Made by a program: the position numbers and the translations under genes | Notes under the pieces: model-generated | The model's database searches: none | The model's input: the letters and a program-made list of their open reading frames with translations, nothing else | Told to the model about the DNA's origin: nothing | Assembly (NCBI RefSeq): GCF_004337985.1 | Contig: NW_021940923.1 | Coordinates: forward strand, 248,001-312,000 | Source: Pyricularia pennisetigena | Taxonomy: Eukaryota; Ascomycota; Sordariomycetes; Magnaporthales; Pyriculariaceae | DNA: 64,000 nucleotides | Direction of reading: 5' to 3' | In this document: one piece after another, positions 43,187 to 55,439 of the stretch | Position numbering within the stretch: position 1 is the first letter of the stretch | Layout: each line of letters starts with the position of its first letter

Positions 43187-44053
43187 ATGTCTCGCCGCCC
43201 ACCGCGTGGAGAGTACATTGAGACGGTCAGTCTTTTGACGATTTGACAATTTCTCATCACATTCCATCCCGCTCTTTCCGCGGCGTCCCCGCCAACGGGT
43301 CATGCAGCTGACGCTTTGCGAAACGGCGACAAAAATAAAATAAAAAAATAGGACACGGGCAACAAGGTATCTCGCAAGGCTGTTCTCGTCGGCACCCAGA
43401 ACATCATGCTGGGTGGCAAGACCGTGATCCAGCCAGAGGTTATGATCCGAGGTGACTTGACTCGCACGTCGACCTCGGGCTCGTCGTCGTCTTCGGAGAG
43501 CAAGACGGCCGTCGCCATCGGTCGCTACTGTTTTTTGAGTCGGGGGTCATGTTTGAAGCCGCCGTCGAGGCTGCATAAAGGGTGAGTGGATATGGTATCA
43601 TCTTTCCTTGTGTGTTTTCTTCCTTAACCCTCCCCCTTTTTTTCGTCTCTTCTTTCATGTTTCATTTTTCTGCCCCCGCTTTGAAAGCCCAACCCCGATT
43701 GACCATTTACCCCCCCACTCTCCTCCTACAGAATATTCACCCACATCCCCCTCCGCATCGGCGACCACGTCTTCGTGGGCGAGCGGACCGTCGTCTCGGC
43801 CGCCTCAGTCGGGAGTTACGTCCACATCGGCCACGACGCCGTGGTGGGCGACTTGGTGGTCATCAAGGACTACGTGCGCGTGCTGGACGGCGCCGTCATC
43901 GCCCCCAACACGGTAGTGCCTAGCTTCAGCATCGTGGCAGGGCAGCCCGCCCGGGTGGTCGGCGAGGTTCCAGAGGGTGGCCACGAGGCCTTTCAGCTTA
44001 GAGAGCTGTACAAGACCGTCGGCAACAACCCTCAGCCAGCTGCTGTTGTCTGA
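43187..44053 (+). CDS. DCTN5: Dynactin subunit p25 (DCTN5-type)
   Basis: Three exons (43187-43225, 43352-43581, 43732-44053) join in frame to 196 residues. The first exon encodes only MSRRPPRGEYIET, matching the conserved start of p25. The body is a left-handed beta-helix of hexapeptide turns (VSRKAVLVGTQNIMLGGKTV, HIPLRIGDHVFVGERTVVSA, YVHIGHDAVVGDLVVIKDYV) closed by VVPSFSIVAGQPARVVGEVP. p25 sits with p27, p62 and Arp11 at the pointed end of the dynactin filament and, in filamentous fungi, is needed for dynein to pick up early endosomes. Length and architecture are normal. Introns are 126 and 150 bp. It converges with the xylanase gene. Confidence 0.93.
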
Positions 44054-44622
44054 TTTAGTAGTGGGGACGTAGACGGGTAGGGGCTTTCGACTTGGTCATG
44101 TGAGGTTTTTGAGTGGAAGTTTGGTCTTGATACCTACCTCGGTTTCTTGTCGTGCGTGTCTTTTGTAGAAGACGGGAATTTTTGCATCCATTCATCTACT
44201 ATGCCTTTCTTTATGAGGGTTATTGTCAAACACGCCATTATATGGTTAGAATGGACATCGGGTCATGAGTTTCTATATGATGAATTCGCTCGATAGCCAC
44301 TCCTAGGCAAGGCTGGGAGGGCGCAAGTCGTGGAATCGGCTAGGTGACTGTGGGTAATTGTGAACACATCCAAAAGCAGATGCACAGGTTACCACACCAT
44401 GCGTGGCTTTGTTACTGTCAATGTCGCCATCATTTTCTCGAAAGGGAAATCAGTCGCCTAAGCTAATACATTCACGGTCCGTTGCAGCACATGCAGTTCG
44501 CCAAAAGAATACTCTTCGATCACTTAAATATGCAATCAATATACCAGGTTGCTTTGCCAAAACTGGGCAAGACTATGAATACTGTCATCTGGTATAAACA
44601 GGCTAAAAGAAAGACAAGAAGG

Positions 44623-44664
<42 letters not shown>

Positions 44665-44725
44665 CACACACGACGCATTGCGCCGACCACCATTCATGTT
44701 GCCAAACCCCCACAAAAAGACCAAT
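44054..44725. other. Convergent spacer with T39 run
   Basis: About 670 bp of 3' sequence of both flanking genes. The T39 run at 44626-44664 lies 61 bp past the xylanase stop and so reads as poly-A in that gene's 3' region. Confidence 0.6.
44626..44664. repeat. T39 homopolymer
   Basis: About 39 consecutive T just beyond the xylanase stop codon; adenines on the gene's own strand. Confidence 0.9.
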
Positions 44726-45554
<829 letters not shown>

Positions 45555-45730
45555 TGTGAGATGCTTTGCGCGGGAAAAGACGAAGGAGACTTTGTTTTTT
45601 TGTTGCTGGGCAGGTGCTTGTCAGGGAGAGGAAACAACAGCGATCGAGACCTTGTCGGGATGGCGAAGGGTGAGGGAGGGAAAAGGAGGGGGGGTTTTCT
45701 GGAGGGAATGGCCTTGGCGAATGTCGAGCC

Positions 45731-45741
45731 CTTTTTATAAG
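45731..45741 (-). promoter_or_regulatory. TATA box of the xylanase gene
   Basis: CTTATAAAAAG on the minus strand, about 180 bp upstream of the xylanase ATG. Confidence 0.5.
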
Positions 45742-46525
45742 CTGAGGAGAGTGGCGATGGTTCATCACCAGGAGGATATTAACCGGGGGTTGATATATTA
45801 CCAATATCTGTGATGTATCGGTCTATATCCGGTCCCAAAGGGGTGCGAGGTGTGCCGATATGGATACATTGTTTCTGTAACTTGCACCTATTATGGAAAA
45901 CCCGGAGGCTTCCGATGACGAAAAAAACAGGGGACGGGAAGGGCTTAATGCGCTGTGTTGGAACTCCCCAAAAGCCCCTGAAATCTCGTCTGGATCGTCA
46001 CGCTAGTGTGATATGCTGTCTCCCCACCGACCCGAATGATCTAGAACAGTGCTTCGCAAGATGTCTTGCCAGAGATGAATGTCCCTGAACGTCCAGTTAC
46101 CCTATCAACTCGATTTATCTCCATGCTATATGTCGCGTATCATGTAAATGGTCTTTGCAGCGACCTGCGTACAGTAAATAGGAAGCTTCATAGGAGTGCA
46201 CTCGAGACAAGTATACATTACTGTCGATTTTCACATCCAGTGCTGTTTGACAAGCAATGAGGCTGGCCTTGGCGAGTGCATTCGCGTCTGCATGCCGAGG
46301 CGGCAGTTGGTCTTGGTGCTTCATTGGCAAAGGCTTGTTTTCGGGAGATGGACAGCAATTAATGAAAAGGATGCATTCGGGCGTCATTTGGGCGCGATGA
46401 TGTGTGGTACCGGGCCATCTCTTGCATATTGCATATTTCCACGCGAGGACACGGAACATAAAATCGCTCAGATAGATTGTCTCTATATGGATTAGCACCA
46501 GTCTGATCTAGACTACGGTAGTCTA

Positions 46526-46531
46526 GGCTAA
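46526..46531 (+). promoter_or_regulatory. GGCTAA motif, candidate XlnR/Xyr1 site
   Basis: GGCTAA matches the consensus GGCTAA/GGCTAR of the fungal xylanase activator. It is about 970 bp upstream of the xylanase start. A single six-base match is weak evidence. Confidence 0.25.
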
Positions 46532-47437
46532 TCTGTCTGTGGAAAGCAGGCAGCTATAGGCTCCCTCTCACCACTTATCCCTGGCTTCCATATCGTCAAT
46601 TCTGGTTGCTGTGGGGTCTTGTAGTCATAAGTGTCTCGCGTATACGCCTTTTACCTTGAAAAATTCTCCCCCCCAATTACTGTGTTGTTGGGATTCGTAA
46701 CATGGCTGGGGGCCTGATAATGTCACAGAATATTCAGCTGAAAACCCCCAGTCGCAGCGTCCTGAGTACCCTCAGCATCAATTATCGCATTAATGATGCT
46801 GCAGGTTTTACATCTCCCACCCACCCGAACATCACTCTTCCCCTCTTCTGACCCCCGCGAAATACTGAAAGAATTGTCGTTGCATCGGGACGTGATGCAC
46901 CGCAGTCGCCACTCGAGTCGCATGCACCCCGGACTCGCGCATGCAATACTCCATGTTTTTTTGAGAATAGCCTAAAAGGAAAGCCGGTACTCTTGGCGAT
47001 CGCTGCCGCTCTGCGAAATTGCCAATATGCAACCGTTTCAGTATGCAAATGGATGGTTAAAAGAGCCTTTTTTTTTTTTTTTCTTTAATTTTTTTTTACC
47101 CATTCTGTTCTTTCTCCCGTCCTTCTGCAATTGGAAAAAAGCTGACGTGTGTTGCGTCCCTGTTTCCACAAAACGAAGTCGGCATCGAGGCGAAATCATG
47201 TCGTCCCAAGTCACATGGGCGATTGATTGGATTCCCAATTTGCTTTGCCATTGCGCGCACTGAGCGGAGACTTTTTTTTTCAGCGTTATTTGACCGAGCA
47301 GTCGGCCAAGGATATTGCCCGTTGGTTCAGTCCTTGTACGTCCCGAAACACTGGAAAAATCTTCCACCAGTCAAACTCAAGTCCTGGACGGTGACGTTCT
47401 TTGAATTGATGAGCAATTTCATAGCGGCTTATTTAGC

Positions 47438-47438
<1 letters not shown>

Positions 47439-47478
<40 letters not shown>
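47439..47478. repeat. A40 homopolymer
   Basis: About 40 consecutive A. I looked for flanking direct repeats that would mark a poly-A-tailed retroposon and found none. Confidence 0.9.
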
Positions 47479-47479
<1 letters not shown>

Positions 47480-49341
47480 GCAAACTCTGACCTTCGGTCA
47501 AGTTACCAGCACATCGTTGCAGTCACTCGGGAGCTGTCCACTGGCTGCACTCGTCTTTTCTAGTCGCGCTTGGGCGCAGCGCTTCGAGTTGCAGGCTTCG
47601 CTGACTCGCTTATTCGCGGTTCTAGGGTCCTGCGGTCAGTCGGCCCCCTGTCCTTTTCGGCATCCCGCGTCCCTTGACCGCCCAAAAAGCCACGCGTATC
47701 GGGCGAAGCTCAGGCTACTCGTCCGACCCCTTGCCGGGCAATCGCCTTGCCGCTCTGCAAGTCGGCCGGGAACTCAACACATATACCGGAAGGGTCATTC
47801 TGCCGGTAGATAATTACAGAACTTATCATTGCCACTGCAGTTTTGCCTCAGATTTGCCCACTTGCAAACCTGTGCTCACTAGACTGCCCGGCAGAGACGG
47901 CACTGAGCAATAAGTCAACAATGGGAATCTCATGGCATGACCTAAAGCGGGATCATCTTCTTATCTCTCATGGTCTGCCAATTACACGGACCATTCCAGT
48001 GTGCGTAGGTTGAGATAACGTTGAACCATGGGGGCCACTGAAGTACGCTCAAAAGGGGGTTGCCATGGAGAGAAGAAAAAAAAGAAAAAAAAAAAAAAAA
48101 CCAAAGGGTAAACAAATTGATAGCAATCACGCGCAACTAAGAAAAAAAAAACCTGTATTCCAGAAACAGGGTTGCTCCTCGGAAAACGCGCACTCGATCG
48201 ACTCACAACCCCGGGCGCGCCAAGACTAAAGGGTGCCGGCTGTTGCCGAGAGCCGACCGCCCAGTGGTCGGCCAATGCGCCGCGGGCCTGTGGACCACAG
48301 TGACGACTGCCGAGAGAAACGGAGATGGGCCAGCATAAAATTTTTCGCCAACTGCCCGCAAGAATCGGTTGATGTTCGGTAGTGGGTTTGTTCGATAAGG
48401 ATAACCTGGTTGAAGCACCAAAGATGTCAAGTGACGGTGAGCTGCTGCTTTTCTCTCAAACCATTGCCAAGCTGCTTGAATCAATTTGGCTTGGCCCTGC
48501 CGCTGCGCACCAAGTGGTTTTTCTGCTAGTTCCATGACAGCGCCGAGACCACCACGTCGAGTTTCTTACGTATCCGTGCATTTCAAATCATGGTAAGAAC
48601 CAAAAGAAATAAGTAACAATATATGGCACGCGACACTAGATGACGTGGGATTTGCCTTACCGGTACTGTATGGAGCCACTTTACACAAAGTATTACGAAA
48701 GAGATGGATATCAATCTCCACCCCTCGGTCGTCCAACAGAGTTAAGCAAACCGAGAACCCGGATGGGTAAAGTATATGGGGCTGTAGAAGGATTTTTTTT
48801 TCTTCGTTTGATGATGTTTCCAGGGGAAAAAAAAAAAAAAAAAAATTATCGCGTGAGAAAAAGAAGCACAGACAAGAAGGACCAAGTCTAGTAATACCGT
48901 CCACCCAAGAAACAAAATCAAGTCCCAACCCCATTCTCACCATATTTTGAGCCAGGCCAGTACGTACAGTAGTGCATACTGCCCCGCGTCAACCCCGGAA
49001 ATTACCACGCAAGTTGTCGAGATAAGAAAGACCCTTTGCGGTGGGTTTTCGCGGTGACGAGTGGCGGTTTGCAAACAGGTCCGGACTGCTGGCCACACCT
49101 CGGGTTCTTTTTTTTTTTTGTTTGTATCCTGCAACAATAAAAGGGTTTGAAGGAAAGGAGTACGTGGGAAAAGGGGACAGCCGAAAAAACGAAAACCATC
49201 ACTCTTTCACTTTGCCGTTCCCTCGTCCCCAACTTTTGCACCTGCCAGCAAAAGCTAGTCGAAGAGACGAAGAGAACGGCGTAGCTATCGCGAACCCCCT
49301 GAAGCTAAACAGCAGGAGCAAACACCCGAGGCCCCTTCACA

Positions 49342-50868
49342 ATGGAGGCGTACACGGGACAGCCGGCCATGGGCAACTCGGCAGCGGTGACGGCTGGAGG
49401 GGGCACGACGACGCCCGAGTCTGAGAAGCACATTCATCCCGCGGGCGGCTACGACAGCAACAACAGCAGCGACGTGTACCGCGAGAAGAAGACGCCTCCG
49501 CTCACGCCGCCGGCCGCAGACGCGAGCGTGGACCACGCGGCGGGCGAAAACATCTTCAGCGAGGGCGGCAAAAACTACCGGACGGTCGGGCGGTGGAACA
49601 CGGCGCTCATCCTCATCACGAACCAGATCGGGCTGGGGATCCTGGCGCTGCCGAGTGTGGTGCAGACGCTGGGGATCGTGCCGGCGGTGATCGCCATCGT
49701 GGGCATCGGGCTGCTGTCGACCTACACGGCGTACGAGCTGCTGCAGTTCTACCGGCGGCACCCGCACGTGGTCAACGCGGTCGACATGGCGCGCATAGTG
49801 GGCGGGCGACCGCTCGAGGTGGTCATGGGCGTCAGCCTCGTGACCAAGATGGGCCTGACGTGCGCGTCGACCATCGTCACCATCAGCGTCGCGCTCAACA
49901 CGCTCTCCAGCCACGGCGTCTGCACGGCCGGCTTCATCGGCATCGCGGCCCTCGGCTGCTGGCTGCTGTGCCTGCCGCGCACCTTCAAGTTCATCGCGCA
50001 CATCGGCATCCCCTCGACCATCTCCATCGTCGCGGCCGTGCTCATCGTCATCGTCAGCCTGGGCGTCGGGAACCCGCAGGCCGCGCCGTCGGGCTGGTCC
50101 AGGGAGAGGGCGCTGATCAAGGTGGTGGGCAACCCGGACTTCCGCGAGGGCGTGGCCGCCTGCCTCAACGTCTGCTACGCCTACGCCGGCAACATCGCCT
50201 TCGTGAGCAACATGGCCGAGATGCGCAACCCGAGCCGCGACTTCGTCCCCGCCCTCGTCGCGCTGCAGGCCGTCGCCATCCCGCTGTACCTGATCGCCGG
50301 CGTGGCCATCTACTGCCTGGCGGGGGAGTACACCACCAGCCCGTCGCTGGGGTCGGCGCCGCGCGTGGCGGCAAAGGTGGCCTACGGCATCGCGCTGCCC
50401 TGCGTGCTGGCCACCGGCGCCGTCTTTGGCCACACCGCCATCAAGTACATCTACGTCGTGGCCATGAAGCGGATGGGCGCCACGGCCGAGCTGACGGCCC
50501 GGACCGCCCGGAGCTGGGCCGTGTGGGTCGCCTGCGCCACCCTGTTCTGGCTGCTGGCCTTTGTCGTCGCCAACGCCATCCCCATCTTCAGCTCCATCCT
50601 GGCCATCTCGTCCGCCACCTTCATCGCCTGGTTCACCTTTGGCATCTCGGCCGTCTTTTGGTTCCACATGAACTGGCACGAGGGCACGCTGTTCAGCGGC
50701 TGGCGCAAGATCTGCCTGTTCGTCGTCAACGTCCTCATCATCGTGCTCTCGCTGTTCATGAACTCGGCCGGCCTGTGGTCCGCCGCCACGGGGCTGCAGC
50801 AGGTGTTTGAGAACGCCGAGAACGAGATCAAGGGGCCCTTTACCTGTGCCAGCAACGCCATCTTTTAG
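49342..50868 (+). CDS. AAAP-family neutral amino-acid transporter (MTR-like)
   Basis: A 508-residue single-exon ORF. A hydrophilic N-terminus (1-75, with TPPLTPP and KNYRTVGRW) precedes about 11 membrane helices beginning TALILITNQIGLGILALPSV, the conserved first helix of the amino acid/auxin permease (Aa_trans) family. Other family features are YTAYELLQF, the VGNPQAAPSGWS extracellular stretch, CLNVCYAYAGNIAFVSNMAE in the substrate-binding helix, and the HTAIKYIYV and ILAISSATFIAWF helices. Neurospora MTR is the best-known fungal example. It imports neutral and aromatic amino acids with protons across the plasma membrane; the exact substrate is not deducible. Start and length are normal for the family. 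The start context (CACAATGGAG) is good. No obvious partner gene adjoins. Confidence 0.9.
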   Translation: MEAYTGQPAMGNSAAVTAGGGTTTPESEKHIHPAGGYDSNNSSDVYREKKTPPLTPPAADASVDHAAGENIFSEGGKNYRTVGRWNTALILITNQIGLGILALPSVVQTLGIVPAVIAIVGIGLLSTYTAYELLQFYRRHPHVVNAVDMARIVGGRPLEVVMGVSLVTKMGLTCASTIVTISVALNTLSSHGVCTAGFIGIAALGCWLLCLPRTFKFIAHIGIPSTISIVAAVLIVIVSLGVGNPQAAPSGWSRERALIKVVGNPDFREGVAACLNVCYAYAGNIAFVSNMAEMRNPSRDFVPALVALQAVAIPLYLIAGVAIYCLAGEYTTSPSLGSAPRVAAKVAYGIALPCVLATGAVFGHTAIKYIYVVAMKRMGATAELTARTARSWAVWVACATLFWLLAFVVANAIPIFSSILAISSATFIAWFTFGISAVFWFHMNWHEGTLFSGWRKICLFVVNVLIIVLSLFMNSAGLWSAATGLQQVFENAENEIKGPFTCASNAIF

Positions 50869-51320
50869 ATTGAACGGTTTGAACAAAGCAGCGATATCAA
50901 GTTTATTGGAGACCGGCGCAGTAGCTGATTTGGTGTGGTAACTGCGTCCATCATGTACAATATATCTGATAGAAGAGGGAAGAAATGATGAAAAGAAAAA
51001 GAAAAAAATAAGAAATAATAAAAAGAAAATAATTAATCAGGCGTCCTTGCAGCCGGATATGACAAGCCGACAGATCGCGCCCCTCTCCATCTAGTCAGCC
51101 AAAGAGCCGAAGCACAGAAACATCCAGCTTTTCCTTGGCCGTCCTACCAACATGAAAGTGTTTTTGCCAACCCACGGGCCGCTTCCCTCCTTGCAGCGCC
51201 TGCTGAAGGGGCTTGTTCTGACTCGGGGGTAGATCCGCAGAGTCGGAGGTTCATTGTCGTTCACCGCTTGCTCCGAAGCAGCCCCGGCGAGAGTTTCCAG
51301 CATGCAGTGCAGAGCCTGAA
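50869..51320. other. 3' region of the transporter
   Basis: About 450 bp with an A-rich stretch near 50980-51030. Nothing coding is recognised. Confidence 0.5.
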
Positions 51321-52480
51321 AGTTAGGCGCCGTCGACCTGGCACGGCCGCCAGAACGTCTGCACCCTTCTCCACCATTGTGCGGATGACGGGGGGTGAGG
51401 CGACCATGGTGGACGCGGAGTGAGTAGCCCGTGGGCTGGGGGATATAAAAACAGGTAGCGACCAGTGCTTGGATTAGTGCCCGGCTTGAAGCTGATGTCG
51501 GATCGGCACAATGCCCGGATGAGGTTGTAGCTCGTCTCTACCTCGGCCGACAGGTTTTTGTAATTTTTCGCCCGAGGAATTCTGCTCCACCGGGGCCCAC
51601 GAGAGGACCAGTTGCTCCAGATCGTTCGGAAGAATTCGTGTGAGCAGTGTGGGCGGCGCCTTTGGCAAGAGATGGCCTCCTGATGGAGCAGACGGAGAGC
51701 TGTCTGTACCCGCGCGAGCGCGCCAGCAGGGCAGATCCTCAGAGAGCCGAGTTGAACAAGTGCATTTGCGAATGATACAAGGTCCAGCTCATGCCATGGG
51801 GGATGGCGGACACCGTCTAGTGCCCCTGGTTGCTTTCCAAACAGTGTCAGTCGGTCTTGTTAGGTGGCGGTGACAAAAGCCATAAGAGATCTCGTTTGGA
51901 TCAAAGCCCCCGAAGGAGCGGTGATTCTCTGGTGCTCGAGATGGACCACCCAGCTTTGGCTTTGTGGGAATTTAAGAAATGGAGCGTTTTAAAAGTGATC
52001 ATGTCGTCCGTATCCGAGTGCTGCTTGAGTGTGCCATCTCGTTCGAAGAAGAGGCGGTTGTCTGGCAAGAGGGGGAGGCTCGGCATCACGAACTGCTTTC
52101 TTTCAATGTCGCTGGAGGGAGACCGATGGATTTATTGGCAAAGCCACGTCCTTGTGTCCGGCGGGAGATCTTCTGTGTTCTTCTTTTCTGTAATTTGGGA
52201 TTAGGTATATATATTTAGCAAACAAAGACCTGAAAATAGTAGGGTATGTTTCGTGACCGCTGAAACCGGTGACCGGCGCCAGCCAAAAACAGCAGCCAGT
52301 TTCCGTAGGACTTACACTTTGCCCTCTGCTTGACAAAGGCCTTTGAATCCATTCCAACCGCTCAAACATCTGCAATATGCTTGTCTTGAACGGCAGCAAC
52401 ACTAAATTCCCCATTCCGGCATTGTACGTCTTCAACGACACCATAGCCACCGTCCCATCCCCACCACCAAGCAACAACCT
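51321..52480 (-). pseudogene. Possible decayed multi-exon gene
   Basis: Four minus-strand patches read like protein but lie in different frames and do not join into one gene: MVSLKTYNAGMGNLVLLPFK near 52440-52330, PSLPLLPDNRLFFERDGTLK near 52085-51905, RILPNDLEQLVLSWAPVEQN near 51640-51580, and NLSAEVETSYNLIRALCRSD near 51560-51500. A GTAAGT-like donor follows the first patch. I recognise no family. It could be an unannotated gene with several introns, a frame-shifted remnant, or chance. Confidence 0.22.
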
Positions 52481-52638
52481 CTGCCCTCAGCATGGCGGGA
52501 TTGAGAATCAAGCGCTTCTAATTATAAGCCATCATTGGTGAGCATGCTGAGTAGCTATGCGGTGCTCTCAGCAAATATCACGCTTGCAGATCAGAGGCAT
52601 CAGAATGATGTAACAAAGGCCAAGCAGCCAATCTTGAT

Positions 52639-54366
52639 TCAGAAAAGCACAAACGCGGGCGCATCCTCCAACCCAGCGAGGTCCAACCAGCACCCAGCAA
52701 GCCCATCATCCCTACTTGCCCAGACATACCTCACAAATTCACGCAACATGCTACCAACCTCGGGATACAGTCTCGAAACGACAAGCGGAAACATGTCCTC
52801 CAGGCAATGCCGCCTATCCGCCTCCACAGTCAGCTCCGCCGCCGCCACCAAAAGCGACAGGGAAAGCCGGTAGTCAAACGTCCCCACGCCGGCCCGCTCC
52901 TCCTTGGGATCCCGACCGGCGGCCGCATACAGCTCCGACATGCAGCGCAGCAGCTCGGCCGCCAGACGCGCACCACGCCCACCGCACCCGCCGTCCTGGT
53001 CAAAAGTGGCAGCCAGTCGGTGGAGGAGCAGTGTCGCGGTCAGCTTGTGTATGCGGGCCTGGCCATGCATGACGGCCTGCTCGGCCGACGTGTACACAGT
53101 CGCAAAGTTTCCCGGCAGCGCAGGCTTCCAATCCTCCAGCGCCCGCTCCAGCCTCTCCCGCCGCTGCTGCAACGCGCACTGCTGCACCATCCTGCCGAGC
53201 TGGCCACCGCTCCCCAAATCGCCCTTGCCCGCTGCGCTCTTGGCGAACTGTAACGCACAGAGGTCCCGACTCAGCTCGCAAATATCATACAGCACCGGTA
53301 GAAGCGACCCGCAGACTCCTATATACCTGTCTACGGCCGGTGGACCGCCCACCTCCAGCCTCGCGGCCGGCACCATCCTGCGCACGAGGCAGTTGCACGT
53401 GTCGAGGTACGCGAGCGGGACCAGATCGCGGTCGACGCGCGGGCTGAAGGGCCGCCGCCGCCGCTGCAGATGCAGTCTGGCGGCGCGCCGCACGACGCCG
53501 ATGGTGAAGCGGGCGACCGAGTGTGCGCTCCGCCCGGCGTCCATCAGGTCAAAAGTCACGACGCCTATGCCAAGGTAGATGGCCACGAGGGCCTCGGCCT
53601 CGCCGACGATGCAGGCCTGGGCCGGCGTTCGGCGGAGGATGCTGGCCGCCGTCGCGCTCTTGGCGTAGTGGCGATGGTGGCCGCCGTCTGCACCGGTGTC
53701 GGTCGCGTTCTCGCGGCAGAGGAGCAGCAGGTCGGCTACCTTGGCGGCACAGGAGAGCTGCAGCCCCAGGAGCGGCGATGGCTGCTTCTGCTGCGGCAGG
53801 CCCATACCCAGCCCGCGCACCATGCCCTCGATCATGCCGTCGGCAAAGGGCGACGCCAGCACGAAATGGTCCGCAAAGGTGCGCCTGTCCAGAATCAGCC
53901 CCATAAGCGTCCTATCCGCGGTGCTCAGCGAAGCCAGGACATGGTCGGACGGCTGGACGGTCGATGGGCTTGACAGGTAGGCAGCAGCTGGAAGGGGCGA
54001 GGATGACGAGGACAATCTCGCCACTCCTCCATCTGCCGCCGGGGGAGGTATCCGCGCGGTGGTGCGTTCCGGAAAAGGGGCGGACCCAGCCGCCGTCCAG
54101 ACAAACTGCCTCCCCGCGACGGGGCGCGTCGAAGTCCCGTCTGGCTTCCTCGGCCGGCCCGATTCACCTCTGGTCCTGGTGGTGACGCAGGGCCTGCCAA
54201 AACGGGCACAGCGCTGACAAGAGGGCGAGGTTGTGCCGCCACTTCCGCCACCCCCGCTGCTGCTGCTGCTGCTGCTGCTGCAGCCTGCACCGGTGTAGAC
54301 GCATCTCGTTTTGAGGCCGTAGCAGCTGTCGCATGCCAGGCGGGCGTCGGGCTTGGCGCGCACCAT
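52639..54366 (-). CDS. Zn(II)2Cys6 transcription factor
   Basis: A 575-residue single-exon ORF. The N-terminal DNA-binding domain has Cys12, Cys15 and Cys22 (ACDSCYGLKTRC) and Cys50, Cys53 and Cys60 (CQRCARFGRPC), the Gal4-type zinc cluster. The linker between the third and fourth metal cysteines is expanded to 27 residues by a Ser/Gly run, with an extra Cys29. A basic segment (GRPRKPDG) follows. The rest is helical, with LLLCRENATDT, a VARFTIGVVRRAARLHLQRR stretch and a C-terminal region, as in AflR-like or general fungal regulators, without a clear named domain. It is probably a nuclear transcriptional regulator; its targets are unknown. No biosynthetic genes adjoin, so a cluster-specific role is unsupported. 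Confidence 0.85.
   Translation of the reverse strand: MVRAKPDARLACDSCYGLKTRCVYTGAGCSSSSSSSSGGGGSGGTTSPSCQRCARFGRPCVTTRTRGESGRPRKPDGTSTRPVAGRQFVWTAAGSAPFPERTTARIPPPAADGGVARLSSSSSPLPAAAYLSSPSTVQPSDHVLASLSTADRTLMGLILDRRTFADHFVLASPFADGMIEGMVRGLGMGLPQQKQPSPLLGLQLSCAAKVADLLLLCRENATDTGADGGHHRHYAKSATAASILRRTPAQACIVGEAEALVAIYLGIGVVTFDLMDAGRSAHSVARFTIGVVRRAARLHLQRRRRPFSPRVDRDLVPLAYLDTCNCLVRRMVPAARLEVGGPPAVDRYIGVCGSLLPVLYDICELSRDLCALQFAKSAAGKGDLGSGGQLGRMVQQCALQQRRERLERALEDWKPALPGNFATVYTSAEQAVMHGQARIHKLTATLLLHRLAATFDQDGGCGGRGARLAAELLRCMSELYAAAGRDPKEERAGVGTFDYRLSLSLLVAAAELTVEADRRHCLEDMFPLVVSRLYPEVGSMLREFVRYVWASRDDGLAGCWLDLAGLEDAPAFVLF
54256..54282. repeat. (CTG)n trinucleotide run inside the zinc-cluster exon
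   Basis: A CTG/CAG repeat on the + strand encodes the serine run between the third and fourth zinc-binding cysteines of the Zn2Cys6 protein, so repeat length changes would alter the DNA-binding domain. Confidence 0.85.
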
Positions 54367-55439
54367 GGCGCCGAGGGTATTTTATTTCTTGTTGACGAGA
54401 GAAGCGGGGTTGGGCATACACGGACTGGTTTATGCAGCGTCGATGGTTTTGGGTGCCCCGGTTGGACTTGGCTCAGATGCCCTGACTTGCTGCGTTTTCT
54501 CCTTGGCCATTAGCTCATCTGCCGGAAACAGTTTGAGAAAGGAGAAATTTCAGTTCTACATCCGGGGCAGCGAGATGATATGCTCAGTTGTTCAAGGAGA
54601 GGAAGTTTCGGCGCCAGTCCACGGCAGTTGCATGCCACGTCATTGGGAACATGCGGGCAAGCGCTGGATGATCTGCATCAACGCCGTGATTCCTGCAAAT
54701 TGCCTTGTTCTAGGCTGCCCCGAAAAGACCACCAACGTTACACCAGCCCGCCGGCTAAAGTGTCGAACCCGAAGACTTACGGCTGACCATTTCGGGGCTG
54801 CTCCTACCTATAACAACAATGTGGGGATGCACCAGTAGGCTAATTCTGCGAAAGCGCCTCCTTACATTATCCGTTGGAACACAGGGACCATGAGCCTGTA
54901 TTGTGAACCAAACAGAAAGAGTAATTTGGATCAACGTCCAAATCGGTACATATGGTTCCAATATTCGCAATATCGCAGTCTTGGATATAGAGTCACAGGC
55001 CAAAATTGCATGTTATACTGAGAAAGCTCCACACAAATTATAATTAATGGGTTTCATTCAGCTCGGTGTTGTCGGTTTAATAATGCGTTTTTTTTGTATG
55101 AAAACTTAGTCTCAGGGCTTATCCCTGAAGCCCAGAGCTCCACTAATTGGGCGATTGTTTTTAGCATAATACTAATATATATTTTATTACTTACAAAACT
55201 ATGCGGAGTTTTGTTTAACCAAATTACATAAAGCTCCTTAATTACTAGTAGTTCTTTTCTTTCATGACGACATATATTTAAAGGAGTTCTCAACCATTCT
55301 CGTGTGGCTGCAAACTCTGTACTATTTGAACATCGTGGGTTTATTTAGTTTTAGACACAATATTGTTTCATTCTTTTGAGCAGCTATCATTTACGTTCTG
55401 CATTCCAACACCGCAGACTGTTTTATTTTTATCGGCAAA
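54367..55439. other. Intergenic region with start of AT-rich DNA
   Basis: About 1.07 kb. Base composition becomes AT-rich after about 54840. The first copy of a 31-bp hairpin repeat lies at 55111-55141. No gene is seen. Confidence 0.5.
55111..55141 (+). repeat. 31-bp dispersed hairpin repeat, copy 1
   Basis: Contains GGGCTTATCCCTGAAGCCC, whose GGGCTT and AAGCCC ends pair. It is matched at 28 of 31 positions by 56328-56358 in the same orientation. Confidence 0.75.

Larger units (their letters stand above)
45742..49341. other. Intergenic region between xylanase and amino-acid transporter
   Basis: About 3.6 kb with no supportable gene. It holds the xylanase promoter, an A40 run at 47439-47478 followed by GC-richer DNA, further A/T runs (48075, 48830, 49110) and the transporter promoter. 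No tRNA or 5S rRNA was recognised. Confidence 0.5.

Noticed and set aside
47260..47480. Poly-A-tailed SINE-like insertion ending in the A40 run
   Set aside because: No flanking direct repeat or Pol III A/B boxes could be found, so a simple homopolymer is the better explanation.
49285..50886. 533-codon open frame on the minus strand opposite the amino-acid transporter
   Set aside because: Antisense shadow: repetitive Asp/Gly/Arg/His composition, no domain, while the + strand gives a textbook transporter.
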